From the NCBI RefSeq assembly GCF_014358075.1, contig NZ_JACONT010000005.1, positions 1 to 64,000 of the forward strand: DNA of 64,000 nucleotides, in the 5' to 3' direction. The notes below the pieces were generated by a model that was not told the DNA's origin, did not search any database, and was given only the letters and a program-made list of their open reading frames with translations. Each line of letters starts with the position of its first letter. Position 1 is the first letter of the stretch. The DNA comes from Sphingomonas albertensis. GTDB lineage: Bacteria > Pseudomonadota > Alphaproteobacteria > Sphingomonadales > Sphingomonadaceae. Both the position numbers and the translations under genes were made by a program. Below are positions 25,385-34,436 of this stretch, piece after piece.

Positions 25385-27435
25385 CCCGCGACGCCCAGCT
25401 GCCACAGCACGAACGCGTGTTCCTCCGCGCCCTCCCGCAGCGATTCGAACCGCCCCGACTTGCCGCCATGCCCCGCGCCCATGTTGGTCTTGAGGAGCAG
25501 CACATTGTCGTCGGTCTTCATCAACCGCAGCTTGGCCGCCCACTTCGCCGGCTCCCAATAGGTCACACGCGGATCGTTGAGCCCGCCGGAAATGAACATC
25601 GGCGGATAGTCCTGCGCCTTCACGTTGTCGTACGGCGAATACGACCGGATCAGCTTGAACGCCGCCTCGTCCTCGATCGGATTGCCCCATTCGGGCCACT
25701 CGCCCGGCGTCAGCGGCAGGCTCTCGTCGAGCATCGTGTTCAGCACGTCGACGAACGGCACGTCCGCGATCACCGCGCCCCACAGCTTGGGATCGGAATT
25801 GACCACCGCCCCCATCAGCTCGCCGCCAGCCGACCGCCCCGCGATCGCGATCTTCCCCGCCGACGTCCACTTCGCGTCGACCAGCGCCTTCGCCACATCG
25901 ACGAAATCGTTAAACGTATTCGCGCGCTTCTCCAGCTTGCCATCCAGATACCATTGCTGACCCAGATCGTCGCCACCCCGGATATGCGCGATCGCATAGG
26001 CGAACCCGCGATCGAGCAAACTCATCCGCCCGGTCGAGAACCCCGGCGGGATCGCATAGCCGTACGCGCCATACGCATAGAGGAACAAAGGCGCCGACCC
26101 GTCGCGCACGAACCCCGCCGGATACACGATCGAAACCGGAATCTCGGTCCCGTCCCGCGCAACGATCTTCAGCCGCTCGGTCGCATATTTCGCCGGGTCG
26201 TACCCGCTCGGGATTTCCTGCACCTTGAGCATCGTCCGCTCACCGGTATCGACGTCATAGTCGTACACCGTTCCCGGCGTGACCATCGACTCATACCCGA
26301 GCCGCAGCACCGTCATGTCGTACTCGGGATTATCCCCCAGCCCGGCGACATAGCTCGCCTCGGGAAAGTCGATCCGCCTGCCCTCGGTCGGCGTCTCGTA
26401 CCGGTGGATCGCGATCTGATCGAGGCCATCCTCGCGCCCGTCGACCACGAAGAAGTCCTGATAGCACTCCACGCCCGTCATATAGAAATGCGGCGAGGCC
26501 GGAATCAGCTCGCTCCACGCATCCGGCTCCTCGACCAGCGCAGTGCACAGCCGGAAATTCGGATCGACGTCGTTGGTATGGATGAACAGCGTCCCGTCAT
26601 GCTCGTCCACATCATATTCGCGGCCCACCTTCCGCGCCGACACGAGGATCGGCACCGCCAAAGGCTCGTGCGCAGGCAGCAGATACAGCTCGGTCGTCAC
26701 ATGGTCGCTGGTAGCGATCACGATCCACTTCCGCGAACTCGTCTCGCCGACGCCGACGCGAAACCCCTCGTCCTCCTCGTGGAACAGCACGACGTCTTCG
26801 GAGATCGGCGTCCCCAACCGGTGGAACCGCGCATTGTCCGTCCGCCACTGTTCGTTCGCCAGCCCGTACAGGAAGCCCGCATCGTCCGCGGTCCAGACGA
26901 TCTCGCTGAGCATCCCCGGGATCACGTCGGGCAGATGCTCGCCGGTATCCAGGTCCTTGACCCGAACCTCGAACCGCTCGCTCCCATTGTCGTCAATCGC
27001 ATAAGCGAGATAGCGCCCGTCATTGCTGATCGAGAACGCCCCGAGCCGGAAATACTCATGCCCCTCCGCCAGCGCCGGCTCGTCGAGCAACAGCTCGTCG
27101 TCACCACCCGCGACAGGTTTCCGCCACCATTTCTTGTATTGCCCGCCGGTCTCGTACGCGGTCCAGTAGAACCAATCGCCATCCTTCTGCGGCACCGAGG
27201 ATTCATCCTCCTTGATGCGCGCCTTCATCTCTTCGTAGATCGTGTCGGTGAGCGCTTTATGCGGCGCCATCTGCGCTTCGAAATACACATTCTCGGCGGC
27301 CAGATACGCCAGCACGTCGGCGTCATCGACCTCCGGATAGTTCGGATCCTTCAGCCAGGCATAGGGATCCTTGATCGTCACGCCATGCGTGGTGAAGCTG
27401 TGCGGGCGCTGTGCGGCAATAGGGGGCGTGGTCAT
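25381..27435 (-). CDS. ptrB: S9 family peptidase, oligopeptidase B
   Basis: This 684-residue serine peptidase cleaves after basic residues in small peptides. The N-terminal beta-propeller starts with DPYAWLKDPNYPEVDDADVLAYL. The catalytic domain holds AYGAYGYAIPPGF, IAHIRGGDDLGQQWY, the nucleophile motif GRSAGGELMG, and a His near GAGHGGKSGRFE. Length and order match bacterial oligopeptidase B. The downstream thioesterase overlaps its stop, forming a two-gene operon. Confidence 0.92.
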   Translation of the reverse strand: MTTPPIAAQRPHSFTTHGVTIKDPYAWLKDPNYPEVDDADVLAYLAAENVYFEAQMAPHKALTDTIYEEMKARIKEDESSVPQKDGDWFYWTAYETGGQYKKWWRKPVAGGDDELLLDEPALAEGHEYFRLGAFSISNDGRYLAYAIDDNGSERFEVRVKDLDTGEHLPDVIPGMLSEIVWTADDAGFLYGLANEQWRTDNARFHRLGTPISEDVVLFHEEDEGFRVGVGETSSRKWIVIATSDHVTTELYLLPAHEPLAVPILVSARKVGREYDVDEHDGTLFIHTNDVDPNFRLCTALVEEPDAWSELIPASPHFYMTGVECYQDFFVVDGREDGLDQIAIHRYETPTEGRRIDFPEASYVAGLGDNPEYDMTVLRLGYESMVTPGTVYDYDVDTGERTMLKVQEIPSGYDPAKYATERLKIVARDGTEIPVSIVYPAGFVRDGSAPLFLYAYGAYGYAIPPGFSTGRMSLLDRGFAYAIAHIRGGDDLGQQWYLDGKLEKRANTFNDFVDVAKALVDAKWTSAGKIAIAGRSAGGELMGAVVNSDPKLWGAVIADVPFVDVLNTMLDESLPLTPGEWPEWGNPIEDEAAFKLIRSYSPYDNVKAQDYPPMFISGGLNDPRVTYWEPAKWAAKLRLMKTDDNVLLLKTNMGAGHGGKSGRFESLREGAEEHAFVLWQLGVAG

Positions 27436-27535
27436 GCAGCGGTGTTAGCGGGGCGGGGGGTGGATGCCAAACGCTGTGGCGTTGGCGAGCGGCTGAGGAA
27501 GAGTGCGCCCCACCCGCAATGCCACCATCACAATG

Positions 27536-27646
27536 CCACCACCCCGGCGAAGGCCGGGGCCCAATTGGAAAGGTCGCAGTAACTGCGCGCAGTCCTCCGT
27601 TACCATCGTCCCCCAATTGGGCCCCGGCCTCCGCCGGGGTGGTGGC
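27536..27646. repeat. large inverted repeat (CCACCCCGGCGAAGGCCGGGG type), copy 2
   Basis: Same structure as 19724-19831: arms CACCACCCCGGCGAAGGCCG and its complement around a ~50 bp core that includes GTTACCA as in copy 1. With the following repeat it fills most of the 425 bp gap between the divergent ptrB and aminopeptidase genes. Confidence 0.85.
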
Positions 27647-27674
27647 GGCTAGTTCTGCGAATGTGCACGAAATG

Positions 27675-27734
27675 TGTTTCCCCGCGAAGGCGGGGACCCA
27701 GACTGGGCTCCCGCCTTCGCGGGAGAACAAGGAG
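27675..27734. repeat. REP-like repeat (TTTCCCCGCGAAGGCGGG type), copy 2
   Basis: It has arms CCCCGCGAAGGCGGGG and CTCCCGCCTTCGCGGGAG with the joining ACCCAGACTGGG, as in 19860-19914. It lies ~125 bp upstream of the aminopeptidase start. Confidence 0.8.
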
Positions 27735-27860
27735 GAGCACCGTTCGATTGCGCCCTCCTCGCCCCTTGGGAAGTGTCCCCCCCTCCCCACGCTGTCCTGC
27801 GATGCCCCTTTCTGGCAGAACCCCCGCATCACCCGACATCGACCGACGAGAGACCCCAAC

Positions 27861-29660
27861 ATGCCGACCCACACCGACCGCCTAGCCGCCCTTCGCACCC
27901 AACTCGCCAGCACGAACCTAGACGGCTTCGTCATCCCCTTAACCGACGAGCACATGAGCGAATATGTCGGCGGCTACGCGCAGCGCCTCGGCTGGCTTAC
28001 CGGCTTCGGCGGCTCGGCCGGCACCGCCGTCGTTCTCGCCGATCGCGCGGCGATCTTCACCGACGGCCGCTACACGATCCAGGTCCGCGAACAGGTCGAC
28101 GGCGCGCACTGGGCGTACGAACCCGTGCCGCAGACCAGCCCCGCCGCGTGGCTCGCAAAGCACACCCCCGAAGGCGGCCGCATCGGCTACGACGCCTGGC
28201 TCCACACCGGAACCTGGGTCGCCGACGCCACCATCGCCCTCGCCGAACGCAACGCAACACTCATAGCGGTCGAAGCCAACCCGATCGACGCGATCTGGAC
28301 CGACCGCCCCGCCCCCTCGCCAGCAAAACTGACCGTCCAGCCCGACCAGTTCACCGGTGCCTCCTCCGCCGAGAAGCGCGCGGCGATCGCCGACTGGCTG
28401 GCCGAGCACAAAGCCGACGCGGTCGTCCTCACCGCGCTCGATTCGATCGCCTGGGCGCTCAACGTCCGCGGCGACGACGTCGACCACACGCCCGTAGCGC
28501 TCTCCTACGCGATCGTGAGCGCGGACGGCACCACCGACCTGTTCGTCGCCCCCGACAAGCTTGACGACGCGGTCCGCCAGCATCTCGGCAACGCCGTCCG
28601 CCTCCACGACCGCACCGCCTTCGCCGCCGCCCTCGCCACCTACGCCGGCAAGCGCGTCGCCGCCGATCCCGAGCGCGCCGTCGCCGCGATCACGCAAGCC
28701 CTACAAGCCGGCGGCGCCAAGATCCTCCCCCTGCGCGACCCCGTCGTCCTCGCCAAGGCGATCAAGAACCCGGTCGAGATCGCCGGCCACCGCGCCGCCT
28801 CCGCCCGCGACGGCGCCGCGCTCGCCCGTTTCCTGCGCTGGGTCGAAACCGAATGCGTAAAAAGCGGCCAGACCGAACTCTCCGCCGCCGCCAAGCTGCT
28901 CGCCTTCCGCGAAGAGACCGGCGTGCTCAAGGACACCTCGTTCGACACGATCTCCGCGACCGGCCCGCACGGCGCGATCCCGCATTACCACGTCACCGAA
29001 GAGTCGAGCGCCCCGATCGAGCCCGGCCAGCTCTACCTGATCGACTCCGGTGGCCAATATGCCGACGGCACTACCGACGTCACCCGCGTGATGCCGATCG
29101 GCGAACCGACCGCAGAAATGCGCGACCGCTTCACCCGCGTCCTGAAGGGCCATATCGGCATTGCCACCGCGGTCTTCCCCGACGGCACGATGGGCGGCCA
29201 GATCGACGCGTTCGCGCGCCGTCCTCTCTGGGAAGCAGGCCTGGATTTCGGCCACGGCACCGGCCACGGCATCGGCGCCTACCTCGCAGTCCACGAGGGT
29301 CCGCAACGCATCGCCGCACCCAACTACCCCGGTGGCGCAGCGATGGAGCCCCTGCGCGCCGGCATGATGCTCTCCAACGAGCCCGGCTATTACAAGGCTG
29401 GCGAATACGGCATCCGCATCGAAAACCTGATCCTGATCGAACCCCGCACGATCCCCGGCGCCGACCGCGAAATGCTCGGTTTCGAGACGCTCACCTTCTG
29501 CCCGATCGAACGCACGCTGATCGTGCCGGCGCTACTGACGGCCGAAGAGCGCCAATGGGTCGACGACTATCATGCCAAGGTATTGGCGGTCCTCACCCCG
29601 GAAATGACCGACGCAGACGATCGCGCGTGGCTCGCGGCAAAGTGCGCGCCTCTCAGTTAG
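27861..29660 (+). CDS. Xaa-Pro aminopeptidase (M24B, aminopeptidase P family)
   Basis: This 599-residue metallopeptidase removes N-terminal residues before proline. It has two creatinase-like N-terminal domains, then the pita-bread domain. Metal ligands lie in YLIDSGGQYADGTTDVTRV (two Asp), GHGTGHGIGAYLAVHEGP (His), MMLSNEPGYY (Glu) and GIRIENLILI (Glu). The ATG at 27861 gives the usual beginning (LAALRTQLASTNLDGFVIPL); the frame upstream is repeat DNA. Length matches the ~600-residue class. Confidence 0.92.
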   Translation: MPTHTDRLAALRTQLASTNLDGFVIPLTDEHMSEYVGGYAQRLGWLTGFGGSAGTAVVLADRAAIFTDGRYTIQVREQVDGAHWAYEPVPQTSPAAWLAKHTPEGGRIGYDAWLHTGTWVADATIALAERNATLIAVEANPIDAIWTDRPAPSPAKLTVQPDQFTGASSAEKRAAIADWLAEHKADAVVLTALDSIAWALNVRGDDVDHTPVALSYAIVSADGTTDLFVAPDKLDDAVRQHLGNAVRLHDRTAFAAALATYAGKRVAADPERAVAAITQALQAGGAKILPLRDPVVLAKAIKNPVEIAGHRAASARDGAALARFLRWVETECVKSGQTELSAAAKLLAFREETGVLKDTSFDTISATGPHGAIPHYHVTEESSAPIEPGQLYLIDSGGQYADGTTDVTRVMPIGEPTAEMRDRFTRVLKGHIGIATAVFPDGTMGGQIDAFARRPLWEAGLDFGHGTGHGIGAYLAVHEGPQRIAAPNYPGGAAMEPLRAGMMLSNEPGYYKAGEYGIRIENLILIEPRTIPGADREMLGFETLTFCPIERTLIVPALLTAEERQWVDDYHAKVLAVLTPEMTDADDRAWLAAKCAPLS

Positions 29661-29790
29661 AAGGTTTGTCCCGAGGCGCAGGCGCAGCCCCGACGGCACG
29701 CGCCTGCGCCTTACGCCGCCGCAAATTCTCGCGCAGCGCGGCGGCCATGCGCTCGGCCTTCTCCGCCGCCTTTCGATCCCGATCGTCCAT
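29653..29790 (-). CDS. small basic conserved protein, 45 residues
   Basis: The short frame starts MDDRDRKAAEKAERMAAAL and continues with RENLRRRKAQARA, a single charged amphipathic helix. I recognise this helix pattern as a small protein common in sphingomonads, but its function is unknown. Its stop overlaps the last codons of the convergent aminopeptidase gene by 8 nt. Confidence 0.65.
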   Translation of the reverse strand: MDDRDRKAAEKAERMAAALRENLRRRKAQARAVGAAPAPRDKPSN

Positions 29791-29879
29791 AAATACGCCC
29801 TACATCTTGGCGGGACCGCTTGACAATCGCCCCGCCCTCGTCTCTTAGCCCCACTCCGCCGGCAGCGATGCCAGCGAGT

Positions 29880-29954
<75 letters not shown>

Positions 29955-30190
29955 TTTTTTCATATGGTAATAGCGGTTGGCTCCGCCGCGTGGGGCCACC
30001 CCGCCCGGTGGGGCAGCGCCGAAGGCAGCGTCTTCGATCCGTCCACCGGTCAAGTAGCGGGTGCCACAGTGCTGCCTGTGAAATTGCACAATTTAAACAG
30101 ATTGAAGGTGATCCGGAGGGTGCGCGACATCGGTGTGCAACGACCAACTCGGGACCGTGGCATAAACAATCAGTTTATAAGGTCTAAATA

Positions 30191-30231
30191 GTGCGCTTAC
30201 AGGACTCGAACCTGTGACCCCCGCATTACGA
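30191..30231 (-). other. 3'-half tRNA-Thr(CGU)-like fragment, candidate attachment site
   Basis: Read on the minus strand, this 41 nt stretch runs from a TTCGTAA anticodon-loop-like segment through GGGGGTCACAGG and the T-arm ACAGG-TTCGAGT-CCTGT to an acceptor-like GCGCAC. The 5' half does not form the matching anticodon and D arms, and no CCA follows. A 3' tRNA half with no 5' half is the usual footprint of tyrosine-recombinase integration. A tyrosine recombinase lies at the right edge of the window. The whole gap 29955-30454 otherwise shows no gene. Confidence 0.6.
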
Positions 30232-30454
30232 ACGAAGCCGTTAGCCCGGTCTTCCAACGTTTTTGCTCGGGAAACGGTTGAGGCCCACTGCTTCTAGCCC
30301 GCAGAATTCCGTTACCAAAAGCGGACTGCACCGGAACCGCACCGGAGCTGGAAATCACCGACATCGAGCCCTCAGGCTCATCGCAACAGCACTCGCCCGG
30401 ACGCATCAGCGCCGGCCAAATGCTTGCCATCGACTTCCTTCGGGAGCCGACAAG

Positions 30455-31198
30455 ATGTCGAATTCACTGCCCTTCGCAACGTCCGCCCGCGCATCCTCCG
30501 GCGCGGGCAATATCGCCCGCTCCTTTAGCGAGATCACAACGGGAGTCCGCGATCGCGCGCGATCGAACTCGCATGTTCGCCGTCACAGTAAGAACGCTGG
30601 TGGTGCCGAGGTTTCACTCTGGCGCACGCACAACACATTTCCAAAGACCGAGCATAACGCGCGTATGCGCGCGGCAGAAGCGTTCGAGCATGAGACCAAG
30701 CTACCGGGCAAGCGCAACGGTGCCCTAGGTGGGATCGGCCTCGATGTCCTGCGCTGCCTTCTTCGGCTGCGAGGCCGTAAGGATGGCCGGCTCGATCCGA
30801 CTTATCAGTGGATAGCCGACAAAATTCATAGATCGCGTAGTGCTGTCGTCGAAGCCGTCGCGCGCTTAAAGGCGTGCGGCTTCCTCGACTGGATCCGGCG
30901 ATGCGTGCCGATCGAGGGCGCCCAGCCCGACGAGCAGCAGAGCGAGCAAATCTCCAACGCCTTCATCCTGCTACAACCCCCAACGGTGCGGGAGTGTGTG
31001 CGCCGCATGCTTCGCAAGCCAAGCGAGTTCGTCCGCGCGGTTGCTGAGAAGCTGGCACGCCAGAAGAAGCTGGACGCCGCAACGGTTGATGACGTGATTG
31101 CCGAGGTGCAAAGTCCCGAGTTGCGCGCCATCCTCGCCCGCGTCCGTGCTTCTGTCGATAGTGCAAATCCGCCGAGCGGTCACACAGAGGCCCTGTAA
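30455..31198 (+). CDS. winged-helix DNA-binding protein, unknown role
   Basis: This 247-residue protein has a helix-turn-helix segment around residues 105-140: DPTYQWIADKIHRSRSAVVEAVARLKACGFLDWIRR. This resembles MarR/replication-initiator-type winged helices. The C-terminal half has VAEKLARQKKLDAATVDDVIAEVQSPELRAILARVRAS, probably helical. The ATG at 30455 has CGGGAG eight bases upstream; the frame continues further upstream without a good start. It is the first gene after the tRNA fragment, fitting a replication or regulatory protein of an integrated element. I cannot assign a function. Confidence 0.6.
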   Translation: MSNSLPFATSARASSGAGNIARSFSEITTGVRDRARSNSHVRRHSKNAGGAEVSLWRTHNTFPKTEHNARMRAAEAFEHETKLPGKRNGALGGIGLDVLRCLLRLRGRKDGRLDPTYQWIADKIHRSRSAVVEAVARLKACGFLDWIRRCVPIEGAQPDEQQSEQISNAFILLQPPTVRECVRRMLRKPSEFVRAVAEKLARQKKLDAATVDDVIAEVQSPELRAILARVRASVDSANPPSGHTEAL

Positions 31199-31410
31199 GA
31201 TCTAATTAGAAGAGGAACGCCTATGGCGTCCGCAGATTGAAGCGCCAGCGAGCCCCCAAAGGCCCTGAACCCAACATGTTCTTCATCCAGGGACCGCGGG
31301 GGAGCGCGCCGGCTTGCGCCGTCCCGTGCATCCTGGGAAAGATGACTGGATCCCTTTGCTCAACCCATATTTGGTTCGGATGTGTGCAGGATATCAGAGG
31401 GCGAGAAAGG

Positions 31411-31461
31411 CACGGTTTCCCAAACCGTAGGCCGCGTGTTCAAATCTCGCCGGGGGCGCCA
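31411..31461 (+). other. second tRNA-like 3' half with CCA
   Basis: A perfect anticodon-type stem-loop, ACGGT-TTCCCAA-ACCGT, is followed by a T-arm-like GCGTG-TTCAAAT-CTCGC (one mismatch) and CGGGGGC-GCCA. The anticodon would be CCC. No matching 5' half (acceptor plus D arm) is evident upstream. It may be a second att remnant or a decayed tRNA. The surrounding gap 31199-31655 shows no gene. Confidence 0.5.
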
Positions 31462-31655
31462 TCTTTCCCGCCATTTGCTGAGATTTAGGCCCATTGCAAA
31501 CACACGAAACGCGCGGGTAGCTACGGTTTGCGTGGGCACAAGGGGGGGCATAGGTTACGTAAAACTCCCGATCTAGTTTGGGGGTCCAAGTGGCCGCGCT
31601 GCGGATACCCCGAGCGTCCGACAAGGGAAGGAAAGTCGCCGTCCCGATAAACAAG

Positions 31656-31955
31656 CTAGAGGATGCCGACTGCACCATCGGCCCAGATCACCAAGGCAGC
31701 TAATATTATTCCACAAACGAGAGCCAGCCGTGAAACCGACCGGTCAACGAACCGAACAATTAGCTCAATCGCACAGGCGAAAACGGCGAAAATGGCGGCA
31801 GCCGCAATGAAATCGGCACCTGTCCAACGCACCTCGTCGGTGAACAACATCGCGATGTCCGGAAGGAGGATTAAGACTCCAAGGATAGCCCAAAGGGCTA
31901 GACGCGAGCGGCCGAGATTAGCTGCTCGAGAACTGGCCGATACAGTCACAGACAC
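31656..31955 (-). CDS. small membrane protein, three predicted helices
   Basis: This 99-residue protein has hydrophobic segments ALWAILGVLILLPDIAMLF, FIAAAAIFAVFACAIELIV and LALVCGIILAALVIWADGAVG, separated by short charged loops. I do not recognise the family. A GTG/ATG choice at the start is not resolved by a strong ribosome site. Confidence 0.6.
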   Translation of the reverse strand: MSVTVSASSRAANLGRSRLALWAILGVLILLPDIAMLFTDEVRWTGADFIAAAAIFAVFACAIELIVRFVDRSVSRLALVCGIILAALVIWADGAVGIL

Positions 31956-32120
31956 CCTCCATCGACGCTACTTTCACATGCACCTTGAATGTCTGCAAAT
32001 GGGCGGTCGCCGCCGGCAAGCGCGACTTCCCTCCTGCACCGGAACGGAAACGTCAGGACAAAATGGGGCGTCCCGTCACCGGAACGCCCCTTTTGGATGC
32101 AAACTTAAGGACGTCGGCGG

Positions 32121-32642
32121 TTACGCCATCGTCACCTTAGTGCGCGTCGAGGTATGTCCGCCCGAACGATACAGCACATCGGCGGCATCTTCTGCGCTAA
32201 TGCCCGCTGCACTTGTATCAACAGACACGAACACACCACCTTCGTTAATGCGACCCTCGTAGTAGCTGGCATCAACGCGGCTAACGCCGTGATCGGTCAT
32301 CACCTTCTCGAGGCCACCCACAGCGCCGCCAAGAGCCGCGCCGGTAACTGCAGCAGCCGGGATAGCGGCCGAGGCGATTGCCCCCGCGGCAACCAACGGA
32401 CCGACCCCGGGGATAGCAAGGGCAGCAATACCCAAGAGAGTGCCAATGCCAGCACCAGCCGCGACCTTGCCGACAAACTCCTGCGTGTCGTTGCCGCTGC
32501 CGTCGGTAGCCGTGTTCTTCCCATCATGTTGAGCTACGACAGAAATGGCGCTGTCATTGACACCTGCGGCGCGAAGCTCGGATACAGCGCGCTCTGCTTC
32601 GGTATGATTATCGAAAACGGCAGATACTAGGTTCGTGCTCAT
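32121..32642 (-). CDS. general stress protein 17M-like (YflT-like) protein
   Basis: This 173-residue protein has an N-terminal ferredoxin-like repeat (VSAVFDNHTEAERAVSELRAAGVNDSAISVV), a Gly/Ala-rich central segment (IGTLLGIAALAIPGVGPLVAAGA) and a C-terminal copy of the fold (YYEGRINEGGVFVSVD). This matches the GSP17M/YflT-type stress proteins of alphaproteobacteria. A GGAAC-N16-CGCT promoter-like pair lies upstream (32684-32708). The precise function is unknown. Confidence 0.75.
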   Translation of the reverse strand: MSTNLVSAVFDNHTEAERAVSELRAAGVNDSAISVVAQHDGKNTATDGSGNDTQEFVGKVAAGAGIGTLLGIAALAIPGVGPLVAAGAIASAAIPAAAVTGAALGGAVGGLEKVMTDHGVSRVDASYYEGRINEGGVFVSVDTSAAGISAEDAADVLYRSGGHTSTRTKVTMA

Positions 32643-32683
32643 TATGATTCCTGTCGATGTCTTGGGTTGCAGATGCCCCTAGA

Positions 32684-32708
32684 AGCGGTGTCGAAAGATG
32701 ATCGTTCC
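32684..32708 (-). promoter_or_regulatory. candidate EcfG-type promoter for the GSP17M-like gene
   Basis: On the minus strand GGAAC, a 16 nt spacer and CGCT lie 42 nt before the start codon. The general-stress sigma EcfG consensus in alphaproteobacteria is GGAAC-N16/17-CGTT, so this is one mismatch away. Low-to-moderate support. Confidence 0.4.
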
Positions 32709-32872
32709 GGATATTGAGGGTTAGCGGTGCGGTAACCTTGAATAGTTTTGCGCGGTCAGGCTTCGTCCGTAGAGATCGGCTTGCGGGCGGCCGTCTGTAC
32801 CGGCTTTGCCGATGACATCGCGACCAGGTGGCGACTGTCTGGACGTCAAACATGAACATCGGCCGCGACGAA

Positions 32873-33439
32873 CTAGGAGTTGTTTTTTGACTTTCGCCAT
32901 TGTCGCAATGCTCCGTCGTATGCCTGACGCGCCCCTATGACGGCAGCTTCTGCCGCCCCCACCTCGCCGTGCTGCCGCGTTTCGAGATTGCGCCGCTCCC
33001 GCGCCAGTTTCGCCTCCCGACTCGCCAACGCCTTCATCCTGCCGGCGTAGTCGGCCGTCACTGTTTCCAGCGCAGTCTCCGCCGCCTCGAGCTTGGCGCT
33101 GCTAGGCTTCGGCTTCGGTGCCGGCTTTGGTTTCCGTGGCTGCTCGGACGCTTCGGTGTGATCCGAGCCACCTCGATGTGTTGTTCTCGGTTCGGGGGCC
33201 GGCATGGCCTTGATCTGCTCGGCAGTCGTGCCCCGGGAAAGCTTCACGACCACGCCTGGCGACGCCAATGGCTCTGCGGTCAGTGCCGGGTCTGTGACGA
33301 GCTCTGCGATTCCTCGCGCGAATAGGTCCCGCTCGCTGCCCCAAGCCTCCAAAGCAGCTTTCTGACTGGGGGCAGCGACATACGCGTCGTTGAAGCCTGC
33401 AACCGTCCGATAAACTTTTAGCTTTTGCGCACGTGCCAT
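32873..33439 (-). CDS. coiled-coil, Lys/Pro-rich protein (TolA-like name only)
   Basis: This 188-residue protein has an N-terminal domain (KLKVYRTVAGFNDAYVAAPSQKAALEAWG and DLFARGIAELVTDPAL), a KPKPAPKPKPSS linker, and a long C-terminal helix (ETVTADYAGRMKALASREAKLARERRN) that looks coiled-coil. Similar proteins in sphingomonads are often named TolA-like because of composition, which I do not regard as evidence of function. The ATG at 33439 gives a natural MARAQK start. Confidence 0.6.
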   Translation of the reverse strand: MARAQKLKVYRTVAGFNDAYVAAPSQKAALEAWGSERDLFARGIAELVTDPALTAEPLASPGVVVKLSRGTTAEQIKAMPAPEPRTTHRGGSDHTEASEQPRKPKPAPKPKPSSAKLEAAETALETVTADYAGRMKALASREAKLARERRNLETRQHGEVGAAEAAVIGARQAYDGALRQWRKSKNNS

Positions 33440-33461
33440 AACGATCGATACCGCGGTGTTA

Positions 33462-33905
33462 TTAAGAGGGGAAGTTAGCGGCACTCACCCATGCGATACT
33501 GACGCAGTATCGATCCCAACGAACCGCCGCCCCGGACGCGATCGCAGCACACGACAACGACCTTCCGTCCGGCAGCGTGCACCGGGACACAACGCGGCTG
33601 TAGCTCTTACCGGTCGCCTCACATGTCAACGTTCTGCGGAGGACCAGACGTTCGATGATCTGCTGGCTTCGCTGCGCCGCCGTGTTGTTACAGCGATAGT
33701 TTACCCGCCTCGGGTCTGCCGCGCGACGAGGCGATGCGCTTTCGAAGTCGGGCGCCTGGACGCCGGCAATCCGGACCTTGACGCCGTTCGAGCACCATAT
33801 CGGTCCGTCGCCGTCATGTACGCGCGTGACCGTGCAAGAGGACGTCGACGCTGGTGCAAGCGCGATCATCGAACCACTCGGATCAGTGCTTCGTCCGACC
33901 GGCAT
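33462..33905 (-). CDS. thermonuclease-like (SNase) protein
   Basis: This 147-residue protein has an SNase-like pattern: VTRVHDGDGPIWCSNGVKVRIAGVQAPDFE with Arg and acidic residues in the positions of the catalytic set, and later SYSRVVSRC, where an Arg could be the third catalytic residue. Four cysteines, unusual for the family, suggest disulfides or export. The N-terminal start is uncertain (33905 or 33869). Confidence 0.6.
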   Translation of the reverse strand: MPVGRSTDPSGSMIALAPASTSSCTVTRVHDGDGPIWCSNGVKVRIAGVQAPDFESASPRRAADPRRVNYRCNNTAAQRSQQIIERLVLRRTLTCEATGKSYSRVVSRCTLPDGRSLSCAAIASGAAVRWDRYCVSIAWVSAANFPS

Positions 33906-34064
33906 CTGCTACAGCGTTCAGGCAGTCAGCTGAAACCTCCCACTGTCGGTACTGCTACGGCTGCCCTGGTGGCGTCTTCTGCATACCGGACGCGACGAAC
34001 TGGCACGCACCCAGCTGCCCATGATCAGCCATCAGCGCGAAAGCCTGCTGCCAAGCGTCCTGCA

Positions 34065-34301
34065 TCAAGCGGACAACCAGTCGGACTCGGCATCGTCGAC
34101 CGCGGCGAACATATCCCCTTCGGCCTGCATGGCGCTGAGATGCTTACGCACCGCTTCCGGATTCCCGTTGCGGGGAAAGCGGCGATCGGCAACGGCTCCG
34201 GCCGCGAGCTGACCGACCAGATCGCTTCGGTCTTTTTGCGTGATAAGCCACTGGCCGAACGCGGGCTTGGGCTCCTGCTGGTCGTCGTCGTAGTCGGCCA
34301 T
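34065..34301 (-). CDS. small acidic YozE-like protein, divergent from the SOS operon
   Basis: This 78-residue protein runs from MADYDDDQQEPKPAFGQWL to DMFAAVDDAESDWLSA. The helical middle with NPEAVRKHLSAMQAEGDMF is of a SAM-like, YozE-type pattern known in sphingomonads. Function unknown. Its start lies 47 bp from a LexA box shared with the divergent umuDC operon, so it may also be SOS-induced. Confidence 0.65.
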   Translation of the reverse strand: MADYDDDQQEPKPAFGQWLITQKDRSDLVGQLAAGAVADRRFPRNGNPEAVRKHLSAMQAEGDMFAAVDDAESDWLSA

Positions 34302-34347
34302 CATCCTGTCCTTCGTATCGTCGGCCTGCTCATCGCATCAGATTGAT

Positions 34348-34362
34348 GTTCCCGCAATGTTC
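34348..34362 (+). promoter_or_regulatory. LexA binding site (SOS box)
   Basis: The sequence GTTC-CCGCAAT-GTTC is an exact match to the alphaproteobacterial LexA consensus GTTC-N7-GTTC. It lies 75 bp upstream of the first gene of the umuD/umuC operon and 47 bp upstream of the divergent small gene at 34301. Confidence 0.85.
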
Positions 34363-34436
34363 TTGCGAATCAATCTGGATCAGGCCTAGCTAGGGACACG
34401 CCACGACCGGCGACTCGATACTGACGGAGCAACGAA

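Noticed and set aside
22946-25561. 871-codon plus-strand frame overlapping ppc in another phase
   Set aside because: Arg/Pro-rich shadow; it runs through ppc, a repeat and the thioesterase on the opposite strand.
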